64,000 nt of DNA from Curvularia sp. ZM96 (taxonomy: Eukaryota > Ascomycota > Dothideomycetes > Pleosporales > Pleosporaceae). A model generated the notes under the pieces. It did not search any database, had not been told where the DNA came from, and saw only the letters and a list, made by a program, of their open reading frames with translations. The stretch covers positions 620,001 through 684,000 of the forward strand of contig JAJGBQ010000005.1 in NCBI GenBank assembly GCA_022457065.1, written 5' to 3'. Position numbers and translations under genes: made by a program. Below are positions 9,487 to 21,132 of this stretch, piece after piece (position 1 is the first letter of the stretch; each line of letters starts with the position of its first letter).

Positions 9487-12400
9487 TCAAGAAGGAACCG
9501 ACTCGGTGTACTTGGCAGCCATATCAGCCGCAATCTCAGGAGTTTTGACTGAGAAAAGTACACGTTGCAGTCCACCCTCCTTCGCCGGTTTCATCGCCAG
9601 GACCTGCTTCTTGCTAGAGCCAGTGACCTGAGCTAGCAGCGAAGGCAGGATCTGGTAGTTGACAGGGGTAGCACCGCTAGGAATGCGGACCCGAACGGAG
9701 CACTTGCCCGTCTCCTTGTCTTTAAGAATCCAGAGAGGGCCCTTTGCAAGGCTGACCCAGTCCTTCTTTCCGTCTTTTTCCACCTCGTGTCTGGCAAGAA
9801 CAACTTCAGTATGGAAGACAATGTCGTAAGTGCTCATCTCTTCTTCAGTCAGCTTTGAGAGGTCAATCTGCTCATGCTTCTCGCCCTCGTCATCCTCGGC
9901 TGCAGAGGCTGCGCTGGTCTCGCCAGCCTCAGACAAGGGCGTGCCAGCACGTGAGGAGAAAACCGACGAGCCAATCGAGTTGGCACCAGACGGGGCAAAC
10001 AGCGATGAGCCTCCAGTCGACGGGGCAAAGTTGAAGATGCTCGAAGGGGGTGGCTTCGCCGGTGTTGTCGACAACTCACTTGCCGATGGCGTAGCAGGCT
10101 GGAACTGGAACTTAGGTGCGTCCTTCTTCTCCGTGGCAGGAGCTTGACCGAACTTGATAGGGCTGCCAAACTTGTAAGTCTGGTCGCCAGCGAAGGTATC
10201 CGACTTGGGTGGGGCCGTCTTGGATGCCGCATTAAAGTCAAAGAACTGGAAGGGCTTGTTTGTAGGAGTGGTGGTTCCATTCGTCGCCAACGTAGAGGAT
10301 GTACCCTTGTTTTCCTTCTCAGACTCGGAGTCGTTGTCCCGAGTGATTCTAGAAAGAAGGCTACCCTTGGAGCTAGGCTTTGGCTTCGTCTGGTCCTGGG
10401 TACCGTCAGATTCAGGCTCCGACTCGCCGAAATTGCGTGTCGGGGGCGTGGATGGCTCGACAGATCCTACAGCCTCTTGTTGATCAGCGTCATCTTCGTC
10501 AGACTCATCTTGGTTGTTCGAAGAAGGACCTGAAGACAGATGGCCGAAAATGTTAGAAGACGGAGCTGGGGAGGCACCCGAGACATTGAAGATGGACTGG
10601 CTGCCTGTAGACGGAGCAGGGCTAGCAGCTTTGGGAGTGAAAAGGCTAGGCGTAGATGCACTGCTAGTAGGCTTCATTAAGCCAGCGAAAGGATTGGCCT
10701 TGGGCGACGTGCTGCCTGATGGCTGTGCGTCGGGTTTAGCTGGTGCATCGGATTTAGCTGGTACGTCAGATTTAGCTGCAGCGCCAAAGGTAAATGCAGG
10801 AGTAGCAGCAGCCTTCTTCTTTTCCTCAGCAAGGCGCTCTTCTTCAGCTTTGTCATATCTGGCAGACCACTGCTCTTCTGTTTCCTCGTCGGAATCGTAG
10901 TCCTCTTCCATGGCCTTCTTCTTGCGCTCGGCAGCAAGTTCCTCGTATGTCTTTGCCGTCTTGGTGAACTGAGCCAGGAAGCCGCCCCCACCTGATGGAG
11001 CACTGCCAAAGTTGGGCTTGAATCCTGACGAACTAGAGGCGCTGCTGGAAGCATTACCAAAGTTTGGCTTGAATCCGGAGGCGGATGAGCTGCTTGTACC
11101 ATTAGTGGTCGAGACTGACGGGGTGAAGCCGAAGCTGGGGGCTGGTGCAGCCGTCTTGGCAGGCTCTGCAGCAGGCTTCTCGGTCGCCTTAGGGGCAAAA
11201 AGATTTGAGGATGAAGCAGGCGTAGAAGACGTAGCAGGCTTGTTACCGATCGCTTTAGCGAACATGTTCGATGTCGCTGTCGCTGGCGGGTTAAGCTTTG
11301 GAGTGGAAGTTGACGGCTGGGGCGTCGGACTACCAGGTGCCTCAACTGGGCGGGCTCGCTTGGATGCAACAGGCTCATGGGGTTCATCGTTGTCATCGCT
11401 GGCCTTGCGCTTAGTAGACAGACTGGACTCATTTCCAGTGACACCTCGACTGACAGCACGCTGTTTCTTCGCGTTGTCGATCTTCTTCTTGATGTCTGTG
11501 GCATGCTGGTAGTGCCAGAGGGAAATGCTCGACCAGTCGGCCGTCGGAGGCAGCTCGCTGATTTGCTGGAGATACTTTCCATTCAAAAGTTGGAGTTGAG
11601 CTGTCAAGTCAGTTATCTGCTTCATAAGACTGTCACCGCTTTGCGCACGGACGGCACCAGGTGCAGCCCAATCTTTAGGCACATGTACTTTTGGCACTTT
11701 AGGCATGTCTGGTGTTTGCTGGGTTTCGTTGGATAGCGCCGAGTCACCTGTAAGGTTGGCCATTGCTGGGATAGGCGAAGCTTGCGCGGGCTCCTTGGCT
11801 GCGCTGAACAGATTCGGACGTCCTGTTGAAGGGGTTGACAGTGAAGCAAAAGGGTTGGACTTGTCAGAGGTAGAAGACGGAGGAGGCTTTGGTGCTTCTG
11901 TTGAAGTGGTGGTAGACGGGGTGAAAGAAAAGCCCGACTGAGGTTTGTTGAACAGGTTGCTCGAGTTGTTGGTCTCGGGTTGGAACGTCTGCGAAAACAT
12001 GCCTGAGCTCGTCTTTGGCTGCGCTGCGCTGAAAAGTCCACCTTGCGACTTTTCCACATCGTTGGTCTTTGCCGGTTGTGGAGTGCTAAAGGGCTGGAAT
12101 AGACTTGATTTTGGCGCTTCGGGAGCTTTGAGAGTCGCCGCGGCTGATTCCTTGTCATTGCTTGCAGAAGTCGCACCTTTGTCTTGTGCTGTTCCAAAAA
12201 TGCTGAATCCGGAGCTGCTAGCGGCGGGCGTAGCCGTGGGAGGCGTAGCTGGCTTTGCAAGGGATGCGAACGGGTTTGACTTGGGTGTTTCCGGTGTAGC
12301 AGTGCTGCTGGCTTCCTCCGGCTTCTTCAGACTACCAAACAGGTTTGCTGGGGGAGCCGGGGTTGTGTCTGGCGCCTGTGACGTTGCCCCGAATTTGAAT

Positions 12401-13893
12401 GGAGTAGATGTTGCTGCCGTTGCAGTCGACAGGTTCGCAAAGGGGTTGCTCGCAGGTGCGGAGGCTGGAGCGCTTGGTGTGGCAGAATTGGTAGTCCCAA
12501 AGAGACTGGTAGATGGTGCTGAAGACGTCGTGCCCTCTGGTTTCTGTGCCGCCGCGCCAAAATTGAACAAGCTCGATGCAGGTGCGGTCGCCGTGGCATT
12601 TGGTGTACTCTGAGCGCCCGTGCTGAGCCCTCCGAAGATGTTGTTTTGCTTGGGTGTCTCCGTCGTACTGTCGGGCTTTGCAGCAGTTGAACCAAAGCCT
12701 CCAAATGTACTCGTCTGCGATGCAGCTGGCTCCCTGGGGGCCTCGTCCTTTTGCGTATTCGCACCAAAGCCGCTGAAGATGCTGTTCTGTGCTGGTGCTG
12801 CAGTCTGGGTAGAGGCGCCGAAACCGCCGAAGATGCCGCTTGTCGCGGGCGTGCTTGTGGTCGCTGAGCTGGTGGCTCCAAAGGTAAAGGGCGTTGAGGC
12901 TGGAGCAGACGTTGTTATAGCATTCGGAGCTCCGCTCGTAGTGCCGAACAGGCTACCTGAGGGCGCAGCGCTCGAAGTTCCAAACATTCCGCCTGAGGGT
13001 GCGGCGCTCGAAGTGCCAAACATGCCACCCGAGGATGCGGCGCTGGATGTGTTGTTCTGTCCTAGCCCACCGAATGGGTTGCTCTGCGTCTGCGAGTTAC
13101 CAAATATCGATCCGCCAAACGAGGGTGCGGGCGCGGGAGTACTGCCGTTTGTTGCAGGTGCGGAATTTGCAGTTGCGAACGGGTTTGAACCTCCAGCGGT
13201 GAAGTTGAAGCCAGCAGATGAAGGTGGTTGAGGATTGAAGCCTGTTCCTGTTCCTGGACCACTTCCGCCAAATGCTGGGAAGGATGAGCTAGAGAAAGTG
13301 TTGCTGGGGGTTGCAGCCTGTGCAGGTGGAAAGCTGTTTGTCGTGCTGCCGCCACTAAAAGCATTGTTTCCTCCAAAGCCACCGAACGCGTTCGCGCCGC
13401 CATTTGCAGGAGCCGGCGCCGAGGCACCGAAGTTGAAGGCGCCCGGCTGCGGTGCGCCGAAATTCGCGCTCTGTGATAGACCCTGCGCGCGTACGTTAGC
13501 AAATGCCTCGTCTCTGTGACGCATCTGGCGCCGTCCAGCGGGTGTGAATCGCCGTGAAGACATGGGTGCGCTGCTGCTCAGGTTGTGGAGGAGGGTGTAA
13601 GAGAGGGTGAAAGGTAGAGGATGGGACTCACGGAGGCGCCTGCCTGTCGTCGGGGTTTTACGCTTTTGATCCTGTTGAACAAAGAGTCAGCATGTGTCAG
13701 ACAAAGCGCATCGTCTGGTCATGTAGCCCTGATGATATTGCGAGATGGGGGCCGGCGAAGGGGTGTCTTACTTGCGCGCAGCCAGCTGTGCTGCTGTTGC
13801 CCGCTGAGGCACATCTGCGGGATCGTCGCGCTCTTCGTAGGGATTCTCAGGTCTGCCCTGGCCAAAAACGTTGCCCCGCTTGCTGGCCGACAT
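9487..13893 (-). CDS. FG-repeat nucleoporin with C-terminal Ran-binding domain (Nup2/Nup50-type)
   Basis: Spliced product about 1399 residues. Exons: 13893-13772, 13671-13632 and 13524-9487. The first exon gives a Nup2-like N-terminus (MSASKRGNVFGQG, NPYEERDDP, PQRATAAQLAARK); exon 2 adds a basic stretch. Then comes a very long Ala/Ser/Thr/Pro-rich region with many GFG, FGG and SLFG or NIFG motifs, a KQITDLTAQLQLLNGKY coiled-coil segment, a KRKASDD basic patch, and at the C-terminus a RanBD1 domain (TYDIVFHTEVVLARHE, GPLWILKDKETGKCSVRVRI, residues about 1270-1395). Nup2-type proteins act at the nuclear basket with importin-alpha and Ran in import-complex turnover. The third exon is also open upstream of 13524 to 13671, so the exon 2/3 junction is the least certain part. 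Confidence 0.88.
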
Positions 13894-16559
13894 GGTCGCG
13901 ATCACTTGGGGTCAGAAAGTGATGTGTACAGTCGAGATGGACTTGGGCTAGAACTCCATGGGACGCGTCTGGTGGATAGCGCAGGTTTTGGATGGGATGT
14001 TTTTCACGTTCCTTGCGACCCGTGCTCGACGTCAAGGGAGTCCTTAGTCAGCCGCCGCCCAGCAACAGGCTGCTTAGCGCATAAACACCCCTGTCTGGAA
14101 GAAAGGAAAAGAATATTGCTTCTCGATTGGGAAATAAAAGGGTCTCGCTTGGGCGCTCTATGGCATGGTGCTACACTACTTTTCAGAGCAAAAAGGTTGT
14201 ATGGGCTGCAGTCTCAGAATTCTACAGAATGCCGGCCTGCAGCAAATCCAATGTACCCTAAATGCGTTGCAGGCAAGGATATATTTTTGGAATTAGCAAT
14301 TAGCAGAGCAGAGGTTTTGTGTCAAGTCGTCATTATGATGCGAATTTTGACGCGAACATCCAAGGCATCTTCCCACTTGCTGTAGATACAAAAAAAGTCG
14401 TCTCCTACATCGACGTACATACAGCGTAACTGGCGTTCAGAGAAAACGCGCCAGTCTGGGCATCCATGATTGCGTCATTGATAAAAGTAATGCTCCCATC
14501 CCTGCAAAAGCCGGCCCACGGCAGCGATCCGAACGAAACTTTTCTTTATGTCTACGTAGTATGTAGTCATCCTACGAAGGCGACACGAGGTGTCATGCTT
14601 CTGTAATGATCAGAACCGCGATCTCCTAGGTAGAGATTTTGACAGACTCGGCATTGTCATTGTCTCTCTCGCGCATTTATTGCAAGGAAATGCAACCTCT
14701 GTCACCAACGTCACGTGCTGTTTGCCATCGGAAACCGCGTACGTAGCCTCGAGGTTCTGCGATGTGCGCTAGAGGCCAACAAATCCAACAAGGTGCTGTT
14801 AGCCCTGGCTGAACCCCCACATCTGGGAAACCTCTAGTTTGAATCCTATATCCCAGGCGCTGAAGGAGGGGGTTGTATCAATGGTTTTCTTGAACATAGG
14901 GTAGCCTGATGCGGTGAGATGCAGCGAGGGAATATATACGTGCGTCAAGCCATCTACACCGGTCGATGGGGTAATCAACAAAAAATGAGCGCAAGTCTAG
15001 ACCCGCAATATGGACATGCCCCTCTGTGATTGCAGTAGTTGGTGTAGCAACAGTTTGATGTGTGCCGAAACCTTGGCTCAGGAGGGGTATGCTGCGGGGT
15101 ACTGGTTCAAAGGCGTCCAAACTGGTTCTCAGGCCAGGTTGCACGGGTTAAGAGACGTGATATTGGTTAGGTGCAGCGATAGTTGGACGAGAGATAGTGT
15201 GGGGTAGACAGAGGCGTGTTTCAGGTTGTCGGTGGACCATGGGCGGCACACACGTGAGGCAGATTGCACTTATTTTGCGGCATGATCCCAGGCAAGGTGC
15301 GTCGGTTGCTACGGACCGGAGAGACTTGACTCGTCGTCATTGCCAGACATCCGGCCTCTTGTGCATAGTGGGCCGGGCGGTTGTTGAGGATGGGATGGAT
15401 GCTGGAGAGAGGCACAGTCTAGAGTACATAGTAGCAGTCTGACGGGCGGCTGGGTCAGTCAGCCTTGGGTGACGGCGGGGTCAGATAATGCAGAGCTGAA
15501 TCCGTCTTCTCAGCCAGGTGCAACCGCCCGCTTGCGGGTTCGAGTCGATGGCGCGTCGGGTTGGAGCATCTCGATCAGGTCCAGGTCACGGCCAGGTCCA
15601 GCTCGTCTAAGCGATGCATACGAAGCAGCGAGGCGTTCCACTCGGCACCTGACGTCTGGTGATTACGCGCGGCTCCGAGTTGCTGCGCAACCAGGCGTGG
15701 GCGTTTCAAGCCAGTGTTGACGACGCCGGCCGTCGTCATGGAGCTGGTGGTGGTGCTTGTGTTGATGCTGTGCCACACGGTTGCGCACTGGCGGCACTGG
15801 GCAGGCGGCTGGGCGAGAGGCGAAGGAGGGGTTCGGGGAGCAGAGACGGGCGTCTGGAGGCGTCGTGATGGTAAGCGGTGAGGATGCCACAGCCACTGGC
15901 AGTCGAGGAGACGTGACTGTATCTCGCGGGCTTATCTGGTCCTGTACGGCGACTCCGCCTCTCTCCACCCACACCGAGCGCCACGCATTCTCGCTCCCCA
16001 TCCTCGCCCGTTCCCCCCGCGGTGCATTTAAGCACCGGACGCCCCCGATGGCTGCGCGCCCACGTATCGCGTGGTCATGGTCGATCTCGTTGCTGGTGGC
16101 ACCATCCCCGATCCCCACGGCCTATAGCCTAGCTGCGCTGCGTACTGCACTGTGCATACCAGTACAAGGTGTTATACACTCGTCCGTCTCGGAGCCGAGG
16201 CTGCGCGCTCGAGGCAGACAAGCGTCCCAGCGTACCCTCCAGGAGACATCCAGCGGCAGCACACCACCCGTTCATCCTTGAATCCAATCCCTCCCCCGGA
16301 TTTGTTCTTGCTACCGTCCCGCTGCCAAACAGGGCCCGGTTCAGGTTCAGTCGTTTCGTCACCGATCCATCAACCAACTCGTGCCTGCCGCGGAACTATC
16401 GGAACCCTTCCTCAGTCTTAAGGTTTGCTTGGGATGCAACACCTTTCACCCGCGTCTGGCCTGCTGCAAGTTCCCTCTCGGATCCTCTGACCCCCGTCTG
16501 CCCTGCACTGATATGCTTCAATAACACACGCGATTCCTCTTGTTTCTCGCTCGCACACC
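13894..16559. other. Long intergenic region / leader of the 16.56 kb gene
   Basis: About 2.7 kb without a convincing gene. From about 15.1 to 15.9 kb the plus strand is G-rich; from about 15.9 to 16.56 kb it is C/T-rich, like a long fungal promoter and 5' leader of the next gene. Several open frames exist, but their translations are biased toward Arg, Ser, Pro and Gly and look like base-composition artefacts. No tRNA found. Confidence 0.5.
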
Positions 16560-17813
16560 ATGTCTGCCCGGCATGCGCGTCTCCATAAACGAGGCCACTC
16601 GGCCTCTGCTCCGACAAGCTCCCTGAGTCCCGTCGCCGACCAAGGTGCCTTTACCTTTGACCGCTCCCACTCATCCAAGCTCTACGAGGACTCCTGGACA
16701 GAGACACAACGCCCCATGCCGGTTGCAGCCTCCAGCAACCCGCTCAAGATCAAGCCCTACCTGCGCAAGCTCTCGTCCAAGGAAACCAGTGGTTTGGATC
16801 TTTCGCGACCTGCCGCTGAGAATGACCTGACCGGCCTGGGTATACTAGAGTACGGCGCGCACTCACGATCCATATCCGACGTCAACTTCACGCCTGCGAA
16901 TCCCCGCAACAGACACGCCCGCTCCACTTCGAATCAATCACAGTACTCCACCTCCTCTGGTCTGCAGCGACCCACGCCTCTGCCTTCGATCCGCCAGACG
17001 CCCCAGCTCTACTCGCCGCCAATAGCAAACTCGTCACCGCCCTCCATCCTGGGCAGCGAGCTTGAGGGCGATGATATCATGTCTGACGACGAGGTTCGCA
17101 TGAAACAGAACTCCTACGATCCCGCTCGCCGATCTGGTTCCATGTCGTCGGCACAAGGAACATCCCTACGCATGCACAGCAACAACTCATCCACTCGACT
17201 TGCCCCCACCTACTCACAATCCGCTGCCTCGCTCACCTCCCCTACCTGCCCGCCAAGGGCTCGCGGCGACACGCTCAAGTCCATCGACACAACCACATCG
17301 CCCAGCTCGCGTACCTCGTTTGACCAGACGTACCGCTTCATCCGTGGTGGTCGCGACTCACCTGTAGATCCCGCTTCTAGAGCTGCATCCATCCGCGCTG
17401 CACGACAAAAGTTTGAGCAAGAGCAGCGGGCCAAGGAGCTCAAGTATGAAAAGGAAGCGCACAAGCAGCAGGAGCGTGACTACCGCAAGCAGCTCAAGAA
17501 GGAAGACCTGCAGCGACGCAAGTCCGAGACCATCGACCGCAACGAGATGAATCGCACCCGCACCGTATCCGACGACTGCGAAAAGACTCCCAGGCCCTCT
17601 GTTGGCGGGCGACCCTCAATAGGTGGCCGTCAGTACTCCGACCATCGCGAGGCCCACTCCCACTCGTTGCCCAAGCTCGTAACCACCGTCGACCCCGAAA
17701 AGACGGCTATGAGCGCAGCGCCAAAGGTGTCCAAGAGCCGGGCCGTCAAAGGGAGATGGCTAAGATTCGTTACTTGGCTCAAGACGCGACTTCTACGTCT
17801 GTCCGGCAGGTAG
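16560..17813 (+). CDS. Conserved-looking fungal protein, disordered with coiled coil and basic C-terminal helix
   Basis: Intronless, 417 residues. Residues 1-280 are Ser/Pro/Arg-rich and probably disordered, with many possible phosphosites (RRSGSMSS, RSISDV, RARSTS-like). Residues about 275-330 form a charged coiled coil (ARQKFEQEQRAKELKYEKE and on). The C-terminus ends in a basic amphipathic segment (GRWLRFVTWLKTRLLRL) that could bind membrane (inference). No catalytic motif and no signal peptide. I do not recognise the family. The ATG is preceded by a CT-rich leader ending in a CACACCATG context. Role unknown; a scaffold or membrane-peripheral regulator would fit the layout, but that is a guess. 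Confidence 0.75.
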   Translation: MSARHARLHKRGHSASAPTSSLSPVADQGAFTFDRSHSSKLYEDSWTETQRPMPVAASSNPLKIKPYLRKLSSKETSGLDLSRPAAENDLTGLGILEYGAHSRSISDVNFTPANPRNRHARSTSNQSQYSTSSGLQRPTPLPSIRQTPQLYSPPIANSSPPSILGSELEGDDIMSDDEVRMKQNSYDPARRSGSMSSAQGTSLRMHSNNSSTRLAPTYSQSAASLTSPTCPPRARGDTLKSIDTTTSPSSRTSFDQTYRFIRGGRDSPVDPASRAASIRAARQKFEQEQRAKELKYEKEAHKQQERDYRKQLKKEDLQRRKSETIDRNEMNRTRTVSDDCEKTPRPSVGGRPSIGGRQYSDHREAHSHSLPKLVTTVDPEKTAMSAAPKVSKSRAVKGRWLRFVTWLKTRLLRLSGR

Positions 17814-18516
17814 ACTCTCACCGCCTGAAAGCCACATGGCTTTGCACTCTGGTTTTTTTTATACCCAATTTCGTTTTACATATTTAGCATCTTTCGCTCT
17901 TTAGCACGGCGTCACGATTACGGCCTTTGACGATATATGCCCCACCAACACCCTGCTGCATATCTCGCGGGCATTGTTTGGGTCTCATTCTTTTTGACGG
18001 GCGCATTGCCAAGGTTTGGGTTCCAGGACACATCTACATCATTTTGCATATCTCTATCTATCCTACACCGGCGTTGCATACTCGGTTGAGTATCCGTGGA
18101 ATCAGCACTACACATGAAGCTGGATACGAGTTTGATTTTAGTTTGGATAAATCGCTCTGGCTTCGGTCATCGAGCTCGCAATTGCAGTTTGTAAATCTTC
18201 CCCACCAATTTCCTTTTTGAGTGATGTGTACAGACCTACCACCCCGCTGCGTCGTGACGTTTGCATGGTTGATTGGACCGTGTCGCTTTCAAAACAAAAC
18301 ATGCATCAGCCTTGTTCACGCTTACATGGATGAGATCATCGGCCATGGCAATGGTGACATGCTTGCATGAACAGGGGTCCGCAGTATCAGTATCCGCGTC
18401 GGATTTAAGATGGGCTTGGCGCCGCGGTCATCATCCGACATTCAAACCTCCCGACGCGCTCCCCGCACCCGTTGTCCCGACAGCCCCGACATGAAACCCG
18501 TCTTTTTGTAATCGCA
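17814..18516. other. Intergenic between coiled-coil protein and D-LDH genes
   Basis: About 700 bp between two plus-strand genes. A T-run near 17852 lies in the probable 3' untranslated region of the upstream gene. No ORF or RNA gene seen. Confidence 0.45.
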
Positions 18517-20464
18517 ATGCCTTTACCAAGCCTACCGCGCGGCGCGATTGCGCTCAGAAGCGCGCAAGGAAGTGCGATATGGAGGCAATGCGGAGCAAGC
18601 ACCAGTGCGCAAAGAATATCGCAAAGACGGTGGGCGAGCGGAAAGAATGCGGGCAAGGATGGCGAGAAGCCGTTCTACATGCAACTGAATGAGAGTATCT
18701 ACGAGCGTGTCCAAAAAGAAAAGGCCGAGCAGATCAGGGTCCAGTCCCTGCAACAAAGAACAGCCAGAGGTCAATTCTTTGCGACCGTTTTCGGTACTGA
18801 GCCCTCACTTTTTTCTTCCTTTTTGGAACGCTGATCAGGCTGACTTGGGAACAGCATGCCTCATCACAGCGGGTATAGGCTACTACTATGGACAATTGAT
18901 ACCACCGAAACCGAGTACGAGCTCGACGGCACCACTCGAGGCATTTGTTCCCCCGAAGCATAACATCTCCGAGGCGAACATGGAAGCGGCATGGACAGAC
19001 TTCCGCGACATCGTAGGAAAAGAAAACATTACGTTGGATAGACATGATCTCGAGGCGCACAGCGGATCTTCGTGGTCATCACATCCTGCACTACCAGGCG
19101 ATGTACCATTTTGCGTTGTAAAGCCGGGAAGCACCGAAGAAGTCAGCGCCATTATGAAGGTCTGCAACGAGCGAAAGATTCCCGTCACACCATACAGTGG
19201 AGGTACAAGTCTGGAAGGGCACTTTGCAGCAACAAGGGGCGGAATTTGCATCGACTTCAGTCGCATGGACAAAATCATAAAACTACACAAGGAGGACCTG
19301 GACGTGGTCGTTCAGCCGGCTGTTGGATGGGAACACCTCAATGAGGAGCTTGCCAAGGATGGTTTGTTCTTTCCACCTGATCCAGGACCAGGCGCAATGA
19401 TCGGTGGTATGGTTGGTACTGGCTGCTCAGGCACCAACGCGTATCGCTATGGTACAATGAAGGACTGGGTTGTGTCGCTCACTGTTGTATTAGCCGATGG
19501 AACCATCATCAAGACCCGGCAGCGACCCCGAAAGTCTTCTGCGGGTTACGACCTCACACGCATGTTTATTGGAAGCGAGGGTACTCTGGGACTCGTCACT
19601 GAAGCCACTCTTAAGATTATTCCCAAGCCCCAGCATACAAGTGTAGCCGTATGTGCATTCCCATCTATCCGCTCAGCAGCAGAGTGCGTCTTCCAAGTCG
19701 TTGGTGCAGGCGTTCCAATCGCCGCCATTGAGATTCTCGACGACGTGCAAATGAAATGCATCAACGACGCAGGCCAGACCTCCAAGACCTGGAAAAATGC
19801 ACCTACGCTGTTCTTCAAATTTGCGGGTACACAAAGCTCTGTCAAGGAGCAAATCAGCCAGGTCCAGGCTCTAGCTAAGAAGACAGGTTCCGTAAGCTTT
19901 GAGTTTGCCAAATCAGAGAAAGAGAAGGAGGATCTTTGGCAGGCACGCAAAGAAGCGTTGTGGAGCGTCATGGCCAAAGGAGAGGGTGATCCCAATGTGG
20001 CTGTCTGGACAACCGACGTCGCAGTCCCGATATCCAAGCTCCCACAAATTATTGAAGAGACTAAGGAAAAGATTAAAGCAAGCGGTCTGCTAGCCAGTAT
20101 TGTGGGTCACGTCGGAGATGGAAACTTCCACTGTAAGTTTCGAGTACTTTGACATGCATCCCTTTTGCGACTGACGTTTACTTTCTTCCTAGCGATTATT
20201 CTGTACGACCGTGAGCGCGACTACCAAAAGGCGTCGCATCTGGTTCACGAAATGGTCAAGCGCGCGATTGAGCTCGAGGGAACCGCTACAGGTGAGCATG
20301 GTGTTGGACTCGTCAAGCGCGATTACCTACCGCATGAGCTGGGTAAGGATACCGTGGACGCTATGAGACAGCTCAAGAAGGCGTTCGATCCGCTTTGCTT
20401 GCTCAATTGTGATAAGGTTGTGCGCGCGGCGTCCCCGAAGGCGGGAGAGGTGGCGGAGTGGTGA
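18517..20464 (+). CDS. dld1: D-lactate dehydrogenase (cytochrome), mitochondrial
   Basis: Exons 18517-18793, 18855-20132 and 20193-20464 give 608 residues. The start at 18517 opens a mitochondrial presequence (MPLPSLPRGAIALRSAQ, then Arg/Ser-rich and acid-free). Next is a single hydrophobic stretch across intron 1 (TVFACLITAGIGYYYG), a likely inner-membrane anchor. The FAD-binding PCMH domain follows (PVTPYSGGTSLEGH, GPGAMIGGMVGTGCSG, GSEGTLGLVTEATLKI), then the FAD-oxidase C-terminal domain with VGHVGDGNFH (completed across intron 2) and EGTATGEHGVGLVKRDYL. These are the hallmarks of Dld1-type enzymes, which oxidise D-lactate to pyruvate and pass electrons to cytochrome c. Length matches the family. 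Confidence 0.93.
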
Positions 20465-21132
20465 GGTAGATGTGGTGTTGAAGACGAGCTATGTTAGAAA
20501 ATGGCTGTTGAAATGAACATAGTTTTGAGTGACCGATATAAACCCGTCTTGGTCTATGTCTTCTTTTCTCCATCTCCTCGTGGTATCTATTTTGATTTTT
20601 ACAAAGTGATTTCATCTCATCCGTCTTTACACTCTTGATATTCATTTTTCTCTATCTTATAGTTATTCTAAGCATTGTGTATATTCCACCACCGCCGAAA
20701 AAACAACAAAGCTCCAACAGCGCCCTTACAATTCCAAACAATGCTCACCAGGCACTCTGGGTATAAGACAAGAAAACATATTCTTCCTTCCATCACTACT
20801 TGGAAAATACTCCTTGACAACCATCCCCTCTATATATATATTCACATTTTTTGAACTTTCTTATCTACTTATCCAACCCTATATATCCCAGGACCGTCCT
20901 GAAGACACAGATTTATATATCATACGCAGACGACAAGGAAGAAGTACCTCGTATCCTCCTGCCAAAACCCCCTAGGCGCCTATGCAGCGTCCGTAGACCC
21001 GCCCTATCATCACTCAATCTCAGCACCCAGCCTCAACACCAAGCCCTTCCCACCACCCACCCTCAACATATACCTCGCCGCCCCCACCATCACATACCTC
21101 TCCCGTCTCTCCTCAAGCTTCCCCATTTCACC
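20465..21132. promoter_or_regulatory. Intergenic and promoter with TATA box
   Basis: About 670 bp. A TATATATATAT tract at 20831-20841 is the likely TATA box of the gene starting at 21133. It argues against translation starting at 20851, only ten bases further on. The D-LDH 3' end lies in the left part. No other gene seen. Confidence 0.5.

Noticed and set aside
9830..13520. Many long plus-strand open frames across the nucleoporin
   Set aside because: Antisense shadows caused by the low-complexity Ala/Ser/Thr/Pro coding sequence.
13621..14385. Plus-strand 254-codon open frame
   Set aside because: Antisense to the recovered Nup2 5' exons; composition not protein-like.
15530..15560. GGGTTCGAGTC, similar to a Pol III B box
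   Set aside because: No A box at the right distance and no cloverleaf possible.
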